A DNA stretch of 64,000 nucleotides from Bacteroidota bacterium (GCA_029567325.1 JAKQLF010000122.1:21704-85703), one strand, 5' to 3'. Shown: positions 7,869 through 16,464, counted from the first letter of the stretch. The notes: generated by a model not told the origin, from the sequence alone. Numbers and translations: made by a program.

Positions 7869-9626
7869 TTACTGCCCAGTCCAACTCCCGCCCGTATTAA
7901 TCTGTATCGTAATCGCCGATGGTATTTCCAATGGAGACATGGTTGTAACATGTCCAAAAATATCAATGGTTTGTCCGGGATTTACCACTTCCATGGCGGC
8001 TGTCAAAGTGGAATAACAGGTTGTGCCAATGGCCACTGCACTGGTAGGTATGTTTAGTACGCCCATTTTCGGTAATTCATAATCACACGGAGCTGTGGGT
8101 GTCACCGTGTATGAATAATTTCCGTAATGGCTGGCGCTTCCAAATATGATGAGTGTATCATTCAAAAATATAGTAGAGATTCCACTGGGCAAACCAGTAA
8201 CTTCGGGAGTGCCTCCCCCTCTGAGTTTATACTTGATGGGTGCTATTGAATTGAGACAAGTAACGGTTTGGCTGGTGTTGGTCGTTAATGCTCTGAAACT
8301 ACACAAGGAAAAGCAGTCATTTCCGTCTATGATTTCATCTACCGTATTACAGCCTGTATTATTGTTAGAAATGCTGATGGTATTGCCAACTTTGGGTACA
8401 AAAACAAGAAAAAACAACCCGCAGCATTCACTGAGTTGAGGGTTGTTGGTTATGTATAAAGAACTATAAAGGCTATCCACATTACTCAGCAAAGCATTGT
8501 TTTCTATGATTAGGTCGTTGGCCACTATATTTAGATTTTGTAGTCCGTTTACATTGACCAACTTGTCATTGTTGTCGATATCCAGGGTAGCACCAATAAA
8601 TTCCAATTGAGACAACGCTTCAATTTGTAATAATTCAAAGTTGGACCTCAGCAAAAATGTTCCACCTACCGTATCCAATGCATTTAATCCATTTAAGTTT
8701 ACCAATGCCTCATTACTCCTAATGGTTAAGTTTGTATTCACTTTTGTTAATGCTTCCAAGCCATCGAGCGAAGTCAATGCCAAGTTGTTAAAGATTGAAA
8801 GTAAATTGGCTGTTTTTAAATTTGAAAACCCCGAAATATTATTCAAACTGTCGTTGTTGCTGATGCTGATGCTATTATTTGCAATCGATATCTGACCAAA
8901 AGCAAGTTGCGCCTTTAAAGCATCATTCAGACTGATTGTCAAATTGCCAAATAAGGTATCCAAATTGTCAAAACCAAAAAGGCTGTCAAGTTTCGGATTA
9001 TTGGAAATATCCGTCGCTCCACCAATGGAATCTACAGACTGGAAAGCATTGATCTTTTTTAATACCGCGTTGTAATCCACAGTAACATTACCAGCAATTT
9101 TTGTCAAACTTGAAAAACCTTCTAATAGAATTAAAGAGTCATTTCTGGATATATCTAATGAGCCATTAATGTTGATTAAATTGTTGAAGTGATTTAAACT
9201 TGCGAGTTTATCATTGAGGGTAATGCTCAAATTGCCCCCAACATTGGTCATGGCATCGAAATAATTGATATCTGTCAGCAAATCATTTCCACTAATCAAA
9301 AAATTTCTACCAACGTTGGTCATGTTCTGCATTCCTAGAAAACTGACCAAGCTATCACAATTCTGAATGATGAGGTCTCTACCAAGTGCCGTCAATGTAG
9401 ATAAGGGTTGTAAGTCAACAATCTTGTCACCTACCGTAGCACCATCATTTAACCTCAGTGATCCGGCATAGGTCGTACATCCGTTTAAAGTGGCTGTCAA
9501 TAAATTATTGACTTCTGTTTGAGTATTGAGAGTAATGGTTGTAGTGTTGGCGCATTGACCTATAATAAAATTGGCATTAAACAAGGAAAAAAAGATTGTT
9601 ATGAAAGCTGTGTATTTAGGGTGCAT
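7869..9626 (-). CDS. LRR-like (receptor L-domain type) secreted protein, probably truncated at its C-terminus
   Basis: This 585-aa protein has a signal peptide (MHPKYTAFITIFFSLFNANFIIGQ, cleavage near residue 23). About eleven degenerate repeats of 24-25 residues follow (about 60-370), with the pattern L..I...L..L.GL..L..VGG.L.I..N as in L-domain/leucine-rich surface proteins. A Cys-rich cap comes next (SECCGLFF...CNTVDEI...CFSLC). The last 150 residues hold a PKD/HYR-like strand region and the start of a parallel beta-helix-like segment (TLTAAMEVVNPGQTIDIFG). The reading frame then ends abruptly at GGSWTGQ, with neither the rest of that domain nor a T9SS sorting domain. The gene lies between two copies of a 48-bp repeat. 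Likely surface binding protein; function unknown. Confidence 0.7.
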   Translation of the reverse strand: MHPKYTAFITIFFSLFNANFIIGQCANTTTITLNTQTEVNNLLTATLNGCTTYAGSLRLNDGATVGDKIVDLQPLSTLTALGRDLIIQNCDSLVSFLGMQNMTNVGRNFLISGNDLLTDINYFDAMTNVGGNLSITLNDKLASLNHFNNLININGSLDISRNDSLILLEGFSSLTKIAGNVTVDYNAVLKKINAFQSVDSIGGATDISNNPKLDSLFGFDNLDTLFGNLTISLNDALKAQLAFGQISIANNSISISNNDSLNNISGFSNLKTANLLSIFNNLALTSLDGLEALTKVNTNLTIRSNEALVNLNGLNALDTVGGTFLLRSNFELLQIEALSQLEFIGATLDIDNNDKLVNVNGLQNLNIVANDLIIENNALLSNVDSLYSSLYITNNPQLSECCGLFFLVFVPKVGNTISISNNNTGCNTVDEIIDGNDCFSLCSFRALTTNTSQTVTCLNSIAPIKYKLRGGGTPEVTGLPSGISTIFLNDTLIIFGSASHYGNYSYTVTPTAPCDYELPKMGVLNIPTSAVAIGTTCYSTLTAAMEVVNPGQTIDIFGHVTTMSPLEIPSAITIQINTGGSWTGQ

Positions 9627-10120
9627 GACATGCGATTTTTCAATAGTAAAAATAGTAAATATTCTTTGGGCTTTAAGTTTTTTGAGCTTAGTTTTTTGAA
9701 AGATGTGAGCTGAATGATTTGAGAACCGCTAGTTTAAAAAGGGCTTGACCCTACAATTTACCTATTGCTAGGACTCATCTTTTTTATAATCTGCGGTCTT
9801 AATTTACTTTGGCGAAATACCTTTAATAAAACACACCAAAAAAGCATAATGAGGCAATTCATTTGAAAAAGGGCACTATTCATCGTTTTTGGGTCCTGAG
9901 TTACTCGATCAGTTTTGTATCGGCCTTATTTTTTTTAGCTCGCGATCTTCAAAAATACGTTAAGTGCAAAAAACTGTTCGAACTATAAGTGACCTCAAAC
10001 CAATGAATCGGTGCAGATGCAGCAAAAAAACATTGAAGCAAAGCCAAAAGTGAGTTTTTTTTGCATAGTACTTTTGAAGTGAGGGAGCGTTAAGAAAAAA
10101 TTCAGCCATGATTTTTTTTG

Positions 10121-10160
10121 CTACTTTTTGTTCCTACACAGTGTAGGAACAAAAAAGTAG
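10121..10160. repeat. Long near-perfect hairpin
   Basis: The left arm CTACTTTTTGTTCCTACAC (10121-10139) pairs with GTGTAGGAACAAAAAAGTAG (10141-10160), with a single unpaired central base and one extra A/T in the right arm. It lies in a gene-free region more than 150 bases from the nearest gene end. It may be the fused ends of a lost element or a bidirectional terminator. Confidence 0.65.
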
Positions 10161-10245
10161 AAGAAATATCTTTTCTTGCTCCAATTTTTATTAACAACAC
10201 ATATTCTATTTTTAGATGTGTCCTAATCTGGGGCTACTAGGCTAT

Positions 10246-10293
10246 AATGAAAAAAGAGCTATTAAAGCATATAAAGTAAAAAATGCATCGGTG
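10246..10293 (+). repeat. Degenerate 48-bp direct repeat, copy B
   Basis: Same orientation as copy A (7782-7829), 83 percent identical over 48 bases. It lies just downstream (on the minus strand) of the antitoxin-like gene's stop codon. Confidence 0.6.
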
Positions 10294-10323
10294 GCAAATT
10301 CTATAATCGAGATTACGTATCGT

Positions 10324-10866
10324 TTATTTTTCAATTGTTTCACTCAATTTAACATGCCTTTCAATCTCTGGTCTCCACTCTGCCTGTCTTGACATTGTAT
10401 CGCATATTTTTTCATGAAAGTACACTTGATACCATGTTTTCTTTTGAAAATCACATATATTTTCATAAACTTTTTCAGAATGAATCATTAACTTCAATAT
10501 AAATTCATCGGGTGGATCTCTGTGGTTATTTATAACTTGACTTAGTTTGGCTGGAGTAATGTCAATATCTTTTGCAAAGATGCTTCTCTTAGAATAGATC
10601 GCGTCTACATATGACTCCAGAAATCCTGAAAAGTAATTGCGATTATCATAAATAGTCTGTTTAAGATAATCTTCCATCTTTAATTTTAACTGCATGAGCT
10701 TAGCGTGGATGATTTGTTCCTTGGATAAATTTTTCATCCTCTTCAAGCGTGCTTCCATCAAGGCTGTAGCTTCTGATTGATATTCTTTTTTTGATTGATA
10801 CCTAGAATCTAAACCAAACTCCGAATCAATAATTTCTTCTATATTTTTCTTGCTAGTCATGGTCAA
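10324..10866 (-). CDS. HTH (XRE-like) protein, candidate antitoxin of the GNAT-HTH pair
   Basis: This 180-aa protein has a charged, helical N-terminal part (about 1-75) and then a helix-turn-helix-like region at about 84-130 (IFAKDIDITPAKLSQVINNHRDPPDEFILKL). That region matches the Xre/Cro pattern of two helices followed by N-x-R-x-P and a closing helix. Its start codon lies inside the last codons of the GNAT-like gene (14-base overlap), so translation is probably coupled. The upstream enzyme gene plus an overlapping downstream DNA-binding gene is the order seen in HigBA-like toxin-antitoxin modules. The antitoxin role is inferred from architecture. It could instead be a plain regulator of the upstream enzyme. 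Confidence 0.65.
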   Translation of the reverse strand: MTMTSKKNIEEIIDSEFGLDSRYQSKKEYQSEATALMEARLKRMKNLSKEQIIHAKLMQLKLKMEDYLKQTIYDNRNYFSGFLESYVDAIYSKRSIFAKDIDITPAKLSQVINNHRDPPDEFILKLMIHSEKVYENICDFQKKTWYQVYFHEKICDTMSRQAEWRPEIERHVKLSETIEK

Positions 10867-11320
10867 ATTGATTTATTAAAAATAATATTTCAGGCACTTC
10901 TATGCTTAAAGTCAATCCTGTCGCTGTCATATTGTATTTTTCGATATAATGGCTTGCCAATGCTGTTTTTGGTCTTAAAGAAACGCAAGCTAGTTCGGCA
11001 TAATCGGACACTGCAATTTTGGAAGCATGTGCAATGAGGTTTCCTGCTATGTTGTCGTAAACTTTATTCTTTCCATGATTTTCGAAAGAAACTGTAAGTA
11101 ATCTGATGTGTACTCTCCATTCGTCAGGAATTCTTTCTAAAGAAATAAGACCTAAGATTTCACTTGAACCTACTATATATAATTTATAAACTTCAAAATC
11201 CTGCTCTTCTTTCCAATTAAAGAAATATCGCTTTTTGCCTAATGCTTTATAGTCTTCGCTATCAACAAGGGATATTTCTACCCGATGCCTATTTCCAGTT
11301 GAAGTTTCGACAATAACCAT
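10853..11320 (-). CDS. GNAT-like acetyltransferase, candidate toxin
   Basis: This 155-aa protein is read from the ATG at 11318-11320; an in-frame upstream ATG at 11366-11368 would add 16 residues of unlikely sequence. The centre and C-terminal half look like a GNAT fold: strand LYIVGSSEILGLISLERI (about 47-64), helix YDNIAGNLIAHASKIA (about 88-103), and the motif-B-like SLRPKTALASHYIEKYNM (about 114-131). The usual R/Q-x-x-G-x-G/A acetyl-CoA loop is weak, so CoA binding is not certain. GNAT toxins of other modules acetylate aminoacyl-tRNA; whether this one does is speculation. It overlaps the HTH gene by 14 bases. Confidence 0.55.
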   Translation of the reverse strand: MVIVETSTGNRHRVEISLVDSEDYKALGKKRYFFNWKEEQDFEVYKLYIVGSSEILGLISLERIPDEWRVHIRLLTVSFENHGKNKVYDNIAGNLIAHASKIAVSDYAELACVSLRPKTALASHYIEKYNMTATGLTLSIEVPEILFLINQFDHD

Positions 11321-11371
11321 ACAATAAATATACGTAAAATGTTTCCTAATGTTGTAAATAAACCACAAAAT

Positions 11372-11389
11372 GTTTACGCAGGAGTAAAC
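11372..11389. promoter_or_regulatory. Inverted repeat upstream of the GNAT-HTH pair, possible operator
   Basis: GTTTAC (11372-11377) and GTAAAC (11384-11389) form a 6-base dyad with a 6-base spacer, about 52 bases upstream of the GNAT start codon. This is the kind of site an Xre-type antitoxin would bind for autoregulation. Short dyads occur by chance in AT-rich DNA. Confidence 0.25.
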
Positions 11390-11489
11390 TTTCGAAAAAA
11401 CTGAATCTATGTTGTTACCTTCCCTTTCCTGGAATCCCTATTTTTCTTCTCCTCTCCACTATTTTTTCTCTATTAGCGTTTTACTTCAT

Positions 11490-11497
11490 TACTTTTG
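11490..11497 (+). promoter_or_regulatory. -7 promoter element upstream of gltX
   Basis: TACTTTTG fits the Bacteroidota -7 consensus TAnnTTTG and lies 36 bases before the gltX ATG. No clear TTTG is seen at the -33 distance. Confidence 0.35.
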
Positions 11498-11533
11498 CGG
11501 TTTTTAAGTACTACCACTTTCTAAAATAAATTT

Positions 11534-13030
11534 ATGAGCAATATAAGGGTAAGATTTGCACCTAGTCCTACAGGGCCACTCCACATTGGCGGTGTGCGTA
11601 CGGCTTTATACAATTATTTATACGCCAAAAAACATGGGGGTACTTTTATCCTCAGGATAGAAGATACCGACCAAACCAGATACGTACCGGGTGCAGAACA
11701 ATACATCATTGATTCCCTCCAATGGCTGGGGCTTACACCAGAGGAAGGACCAGGTATGGGTGGAAATTACGGCCCATACAGGCAATCTGAGCGCAAGGCT
11801 ATTTTTGCGGGATACGCACAAGAATTGATAGATAAAGGTTTGGCTTATTATGCTTTTGATACTGCAGAGGAACTAGATGCGAAAAGGGCAGAATCGGAAA
11901 ATGACTCTTTTAAATATGGGCCAGCTACCAGATTATCACTCAAAAACAGCTTGAGTGTTTCTGCGGAGGAAACAGCTAAATACATCGCTTCTGGTGAATA
12001 CACCATCCGATTGTTGATTCCTGCTGATCAAAAAATAGAAATAGAAGATGAGATCAGGGGCTTGGTCACTTTTGACTCCAATGAACTGGATGACAAAATC
12101 ATGCTCAAAGGCGATGGCATGCCGACTTACCATCTGGCAAATATTGTGGATGATCACCTTATGGAAATTACCCACGTAATCAGAGGAGAAGAGTGGCTCA
12201 GCAGCACGGCTCACCACGTTTTATTGTACGATTATTTTGGCTGGCATGCTCCAAAATTTGCACATCTCCCACTCATCCTCAAGCCTACCGGTCAGGGAAA
12301 ACTCAGCAAAAGAGATGGTGCCAAGTTTGGCTTCCCCGTTTTTCCATTGGATTGGCAAGATGAAGAAGGGAAATTTCCAGGTTTTAAAGAAGCTGGTTTT
12401 TTACCCGAACCATTACTCAACTTCCTTTCTCTTTTGGGTTGGAGCCCAGGCAATGATCTCGAGGTCATGACCGTAAATGATATGGTCGAACATTTCTACC
12501 TCGATAAAATTGTAAAATCTGGTGCTCGTTTTGATTTTGAAAAAGCTCAATGGTTCAATCAGCAATACATCATTCAAATGCCAGCAACGGAAATTGCAGC
12601 GATGATTTGCCCACAAGCGGAAGCATTGGGTTATACCACTGATACAGATAAGTTGACGCACTGCGCTTTGATGATGAAGGAAAGAGTTACTACTTTGCCA
12701 CAAATTTTGGTTGACGCTGCTTTTTTATTCGAAAAGCCAAAAACTTTTGATAAAGAAACCTGGACCAAAAAATACAAACCAGAAAATAAAGATCATTTTA
12801 TCCAATTGGCTCAGGTGATCGAGAATACAGGATCTGATGCCAAAGAACACCTGGATTTTATTGTAAAAGATTACATCAACAGCAATGGTTTGAAGATGGG
12901 AGAGGTCATGCCCATCCTGAGATTGGCACTTACAGGAACCATGCAAGGACCAGATCTGTTTGATACAATGAGCTTCCTTGGGAAAAAGGAAAGTGCAACA
13001 AGAATAATTGATGCATTAAACAATATCTAG
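11534..13030 (+). CDS. gltX: Glutamate--tRNA ligase
   Basis: This 498-aa class I aminoacyl-tRNA synthetase charges tRNA-Glu (and tRNA-Gln if the transamidation route is used). The HIGH-type signature is PSPTGPLHIGG (about 10-20) and the KMSKS-type signature is KLSKRDG (about 256-262). The Rossmann catalytic domain and the C-terminal helical anticodon-binding domain are both complete, and the length is normal for the family. gatA is present at 57.9 kb, consistent with a non-discriminating GltX and amidotransferase route to Gln-tRNA or Asn-tRNA. A small gene starts at the very next base after its TAG stop. Confidence 0.97.
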   Translation: MSNIRVRFAPSPTGPLHIGGVRTALYNYLYAKKHGGTFILRIEDTDQTRYVPGAEQYIIDSLQWLGLTPEEGPGMGGNYGPYRQSERKAIFAGYAQELIDKGLAYYAFDTAEELDAKRAESENDSFKYGPATRLSLKNSLSVSAEETAKYIASGEYTIRLLIPADQKIEIEDEIRGLVTFDSNELDDKIMLKGDGMPTYHLANIVDDHLMEITHVIRGEEWLSSTAHHVLLYDYFGWHAPKFAHLPLILKPTGQGKLSKRDGAKFGFPVFPLDWQDEEGKFPGFKEAGFLPEPLLNFLSLLGWSPGNDLEVMTVNDMVEHFYLDKIVKSGARFDFEKAQWFNQQYIIQMPATEIAAMICPQAEALGYTTDTDKLTHCALMMKERVTTLPQILVDAAFLFEKPKTFDKETWTKKYKPENKDHFIQLAQVIENTGSDAKEHLDFIVKDYINSNGLKMGEVMPILRLALTGTMQGPDLFDTMSFLGKKESATRIIDALNNI

Positions 13031-13201
13031 ATGGTAAAAAAGGTTAAAAAGACAGAAATTGCAGAAGTGCATAAGGAGTTGAAAGGTTTTTCTGTAGAAA
13101 TCAACTCTTTTGGAGAGATAGAAACGAGTTATAGCATAGAACAATTGAATGATTTTCTCAATAAACACTCCGATTCGTCTGAAAAACAGGAAGAAGAGTA
13201 A
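13031..13201 (+). CDS. Small conserved-looking protein immediately after gltX
   Basis: A 56-aa frame begins at the base after the gltX stop codon and reads MVKKVKKTEIAEVHKELKGF, then an Ile/Ser-rich stretch and an acidic end (KQEEE). It is highly charged with a basic N-terminus, has no membrane segment, and is predicted to be mostly helical. The zero-base junction suggests translational coupling with gltX. I do not recognise a family. The even codon use through to the stop argues that the frame is real, but its small size leaves doubt. Confidence 0.55.
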   Translation: MVKKVKKTEIAEVHKELKGFSVEINSFGEIETSYSIEQLNDFLNKHSDSSEKQEEE

Positions 13202-13241
13202 ATATTAGAGATCTAAAGTGATTTATAATCATTGCATTGTC

Positions 13242-13249
13242 TATTTTTG
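13242..13249 (+). promoter_or_regulatory. -7 promoter element upstream of mreB
   Basis: TATTTTTG fits TAnnTTTG and is 108 bases before the mreB ATG. The -33 element is unclear. Confidence 0.35.
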
Positions 13250-13357
13250 CAGTCCAATTGAAAAATTGGAAATAAAACATTTAACATTACCATTTTAGGA
13301 AGTCAGAAAAGCTGGCTTTTTGAAAGTTTTTTAAAATAAGAGGATAGTAAACTAACA

Positions 13358-14389
13358 ATGAAATTTTTCAACCTTTTCACCCAAGAACTGGCCGTTGACT
13401 TAGGTACGGCAAATACCCTCATCATCCAAAACGACAAAGTTGTCATAGACGAACCTTCCATAGTTGCCATCAACAGATCTACCAACGAAATCATGGCTGT
13501 GGGTTATAGAGCCATGCAAATGCATGAAAAGACTCACGAAAATATCAAAACCATCAGACCTCTAAAAGATGGTGTTATCGCTGATTTTCAAGCTGCTGAA
13601 GCGCTGATACAAGGTTTGATCAATATGATCGGTGAAAAAAGAAGATTTTTTACGCACCTCAAAATGGTTATTTGTATTCCAAGTGGCATCACTGAGGTAG
13701 AAAAAAGAGCCGTTTTTGATTCTGCAGATCACGTCGATTCAAAAGAAACTTATTTGATACATGAACCAATGGCTGCTGCCTTGGGTATTGGCCTTGATGT
13801 AGAAGAGCCTATTGGCAACATGATCATTGACATAGGAGGTGGTACCACAGAAATTGCTGTGATTGCCCTTTCTGGAATTGTAACTGACCAATCAATCAGA
13901 GTAGCAGGAGATGAGTTTACCAACGACATCATCGACTACATGAAAAGAAAACACAACATCCTCATTGGTGAAAGAACTGCTGAGCAAATCAAAATCAATG
14001 TGGGTTCTGCTATCGTTGATTTGGATGATGCACCACCCAAATACGCAGTGAATGGTAGAGACATGTTGACTGGTATTCCAAAACAAGTTTTTACCAATCA
14101 CTCAGAAGTTGCCGAAGCAATAGATAAATCCATTTCCAAAATAGAAGAAGCCGTACTCAAAGCGTTGGAAGATACACCACCTGAATTGGCATCTGATATT
14201 TACCGTACAGGTATTTACCTCACAGGCGGTGGAGCTTTGTTGAGAGGCCTTGCAAAAAGGATAGCCGCAAAAACTAAATTGGCCGTTCACGTAGCTGACG
14301 ATCCATTGAGGGCAGTTGTAAGAGGCACAGGCATGGCTTTAAAAAATTCGCACAGATATTCTTTTCTAATAGATAGAAGAAGTATTTAA
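13358..14389 (+). CDS. mreB: Rod shape-determining protein MreB
   Basis: This 343-aa actin-like ATPase organises lateral cell-wall synthesis under the inner membrane. The N-terminal phosphate-1 motif is VDLGTANTLI (about 13-22), the phosphate-2 motif is DIGGGTTEIAVIA (about 154-166), and the adenosine motif is YLTGGGALLRGLAKRI (about 288-303). All are intact and the length is typical. The usual partners mreC, mreD and rodA do not follow; a terminator hairpin lies 12 bases downstream, so here it is monocistronic. Confidence 0.95.
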   Translation: MKFFNLFTQELAVDLGTANTLIIQNDKVVIDEPSIVAINRSTNEIMAVGYRAMQMHEKTHENIKTIRPLKDGVIADFQAAEALIQGLINMIGEKRRFFTHLKMVICIPSGITEVEKRAVFDSADHVDSKETYLIHEPMAAALGIGLDVEEPIGNMIIDIGGGTTEIAVIALSGIVTDQSIRVAGDEFTNDIIDYMKRKHNILIGERTAEQIKINVGSAIVDLDDAPPKYAVNGRDMLTGIPKQVFTNHSEVAEAIDKSISKIEEAVLKALEDTPPELASDIYRTGIYLTGGGALLRGLAKRIAAKTKLAVHVADDPLRAVVRGTGMALKNSHRYSFLIDRRSI

Positions 14390-14400
14390 AAATATATTCT

Positions 14401-14433
14401 AAGCCTTCATTAGTAACTAATGGAGGCTTTTTT
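14401..14433 (+). terminator. Rho-independent terminator after mreB
   Basis: AAGCCTTCATTAGT and ACTAATGGAGGCTT form a stem with one mismatch and a tight loop, followed by a T run (to 14433). It starts 12 bases after the mreB stop. Confidence 0.85.
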
Positions 14434-14475
14434 ATTTTAAAAATACTTTTTTAAATTACCTCAACAGGTCGTTGT

Positions 14476-15186
14476 ATGAAAAACTTCTTCCAGTTTCTTT
14501 TACTATTGATCTTTGCAAGTTTACAATTCTGGGCATGCAAAGTGGACAATGACAAAGCCCTTGAAAATTTGGAAAACACCACGGTTGTGGTAGAAGAAGA
14601 TACGGCAGTAAACAACAAAGTTTCCAAGAGTCCATACGAAGCACCAAAAGGGTGGTCGGAACTTTCCGTTGAAAATGGTTTCATCATTGACATCAAGTAC
14701 GCCACGGAAGATAATTTCACCAAAAAGCAAATTTACGATTGTCCTAAATGCCTGCTCAGAGCCGACGTAGCAGAAGCACTCCAATTGTTACAAGACCATC
14801 TCAAGGCAAACTTCAATCTGCGCATCAAAATGTTTGATTGTTATCGGCCTGCGCCTTATCAACAACGTCTATGGGATGCTGTCCCAAATGCTTCTTATGT
14901 GACTCCTCCTACAAAAGGTTCCATGCATTCAAGGGGAATGGCGGTGGACCTCACTTTGGTAGATAGTTTGGGCAACGAGTTGGACATGGGCACAGAATAT
15001 GATTACTTTGGAAAGGAAGCACACATAGACCACAAAGATTTACCTGAGCAGGTTTTGGCCAACAGGCAATTTCTTCAAGAGAAAATGAAAGCCTATGGAT
15101 TTGAAGGCATCAGAACCGAATGGTGGCATTTTGCGTTTACCAAAAGGTATTTTAATTTAGAAAAGTTTGTGTGGCCTTGTGAATAA
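14476..15186 (+). CDS. D-Ala-D-Ala dipeptidase family lipoprotein (VanX-like, M15D)
   Basis: This 236-aa protein is a predicted lipoprotein (signal ending LQFWAC, Cys21). The M15D zinc site is complete: SMHSRGMAVDLT supplies His151 and Asp158, and EWWHF supplies the catalytic Glu215 and zinc ligand His218. The conserved Arg in CYRP (Arg124) is present. Family members hydrolyse D-Ala-D-Ala dipeptide or related peptidoglycan pieces. A periplasm-facing lipoprotein with no van genes nearby points to cell-wall recycling rather than vancomycin resistance (inference). cinA follows after 12 bases and is probably co-transcribed. Confidence 0.88.
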   Translation: MKNFFQFLLLLIFASLQFWACKVDNDKALENLENTTVVVEEDTAVNNKVSKSPYEAPKGWSELSVENGFIIDIKYATEDNFTKKQIYDCPKCLLRADVAEALQLLQDHLKANFNLRIKMFDCYRPAPYQQRLWDAVPNASYVTPPTKGSMHSRGMAVDLTLVDSLGNELDMGTEYDYFGKEAHIDHKDLPEQVLANRQFLQEKMKAYGFEGIRTEWWHFAFTKRYFNLEKFVWPCE

Positions 15187-15198
15187 CAATAGATAATT

Positions 15199-16464
15199 AT
15201 GAATGCAACAATCGTTACAGTAGGTGATGAAATCCTAATCGGGCAAGTTGTCGATACAAATTCTGCATGGTTGGGAAGCCAATTGGTGAGTTTGGGTATT
15301 GACGTTGCTGAAATTCGGTCCATCAGCGACAAAGAGGAGCCCATATTAGAAGCTATTGGCACCGCCTTTCAACAATCAGATCTTGTATTCATGACAGGAG
15401 GATTGGGCCCAACCAAGGACGACATCACAAAAAAAGCTATTGCGAAGTATTTCAATGCATCCATGGTTTTTCACGAAGCCACATTCGAAGTCATCAAAGC
15501 CATGTTTATCAGATTTAACCGCTCGATGTCTGAATCGCACATGGAACAATGTTATATGCCAGATAATGCGGTCATTTTGCCCAATAACATGGGAACTGCT
15601 CCGGGAATGTTGTTTCACCAAGGCGAAAAAATGTTGTTTTCCATGCCAGGTGTACCTTTTGAGATGAAAGCAATTTTTGAAGACAATATCAAGGAAATCC
15701 TCATTCAAAAAACGGGTAATAGTGCTTTCATTCACCACCGCACTTTGATGACAGTTGGTCAAGGCGAAACTGCATTGGCTGATAAAATTCAATACATTGT
15801 CGACACTTTTCCTCCGCAAATTTCTATGGCCTATTTGCCTTCACTCGGCAGCGTGCGTTTGCGAATTACGGGTAAAAGTACGTCTCCTTCCATCAAAGAA
15901 GAAGTAGAACATTATGCTGCTTTGGTTGAAAAAGAAGTAGATTATTATGTATACGGTTATGACAACGAGACATTGGAAGCAGCCGTAAAAAGAATGATTG
16001 ATCAAAAAAAATGGACTTTGGCTACAGCCGAAAGTTGTACAGGTGGTTATTTGGCTCACCGCTTGACCTCTATTCCAGGAAGTAGTTCTTACTTCCAAGG
16101 CAGCATCGTTTCTTATAGTAATACCGTAAAGCAAAACTTACTTGGTGTAAAGGCTGAAACACTGGCAACTTTTGGTGCCGTCAGCGAAGAAACAGTACTT
16201 GAGATGGCTGAAGGTTGTAAAAATAGACTCAATGTAGATATCGCTATTTCTATTTCTGGAATTGCAGGTCCAGATGGAGGAAGTCCAGAAAAACCCGTTG
16301 GTACCGTATGGTTTGCCATTGCTTATCCTGGAGAAAATACCAAAGCTTATAAAATCACCGCCTCAAAGGACAGACTCAAAAATATAGAATATGCTGCCAA
16401 TGTCATCATGGGAAAACTCCTGAGGAAATTGGCAGCAAAAGAATTTAGTTATCGACTTTCGTAA
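15199..16464 (+). CDS. cinA: CinA family protein (NMN amidohydrolase / MoCF-like)
   Basis: This 421-aa two-domain protein has an N-terminal MoCF/COG1058 domain (about 1-170; TVGDEILIGQVVDTNSAWL and MTGGLGPTKDD) and a C-terminal PncC amidase domain (about 255-415; TAESCTGGYLAHRLTSIPGSS and SISGIAGPDGG). In characterised homologues the N-terminal domain is an ADP-ribose pyrophosphatase and the C-terminal domain deamidates nicotinamide mononucleotide, so the enzyme recycles NAD. Both active-site regions look intact. Its last 20 bases overlap the 3' end of the convergent protease gene, leaving no room for a separate terminator. Confidence 0.93.
   Translation: MNATIVTVGDEILIGQVVDTNSAWLGSQLVSLGIDVAEIRSISDKEEPILEAIGTAFQQSDLVFMTGGLGPTKDDITKKAIAKYFNASMVFHEATFEVIKAMFIRFNRSMSESHMEQCYMPDNAVILPNNMGTAPGMLFHQGEKMLFSMPGVPFEMKAIFEDNIKEILIQKTGNSAFIHHRTLMTVGQGETALADKIQYIVDTFPPQISMAYLPSLGSVRLRITGKSTSPSIKEEVEHYAALVEKEVDYYVYGYDNETLEAAVKRMIDQKKWTLATAESCTGGYLAHRLTSIPGSSSYFQGSIVSYSNTVKQNLLGVKAETLATFGAVSEETVLEMAEGCKNRLNVDIAISISGIAGPDGGSPEKPVGTVWFAIAYPGENTKAYKITASKDRLKNIEYAANVIMGKLLRKLAAKEFSYRLS

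Larger units (their letters stand above)
9627..10323. other. Gene-free region of about 700 bp
   Basis: No supportable coding frame was found on either strand. The region holds a strong hairpin (10121-10160), repeat copy B (10246-10293), and long homopolymeric A/T runs. It separates the LRR-like gene from the GNAT-HTH module and looks like decayed DNA. Confidence 0.55.

Noticed and set aside
14476..15186. Vancomycin-resistance gene vanX
   Set aside because: The family fits, but it is a lipoprotein without vanH or vanA neighbours in a Gram-negative context; a cell-wall recycling role is more likely.
15376..15819. 147-aa open frame on the minus strand
   Set aside because: It lies entirely inside cinA, whose motifs are complete; the frame has no domain signature.
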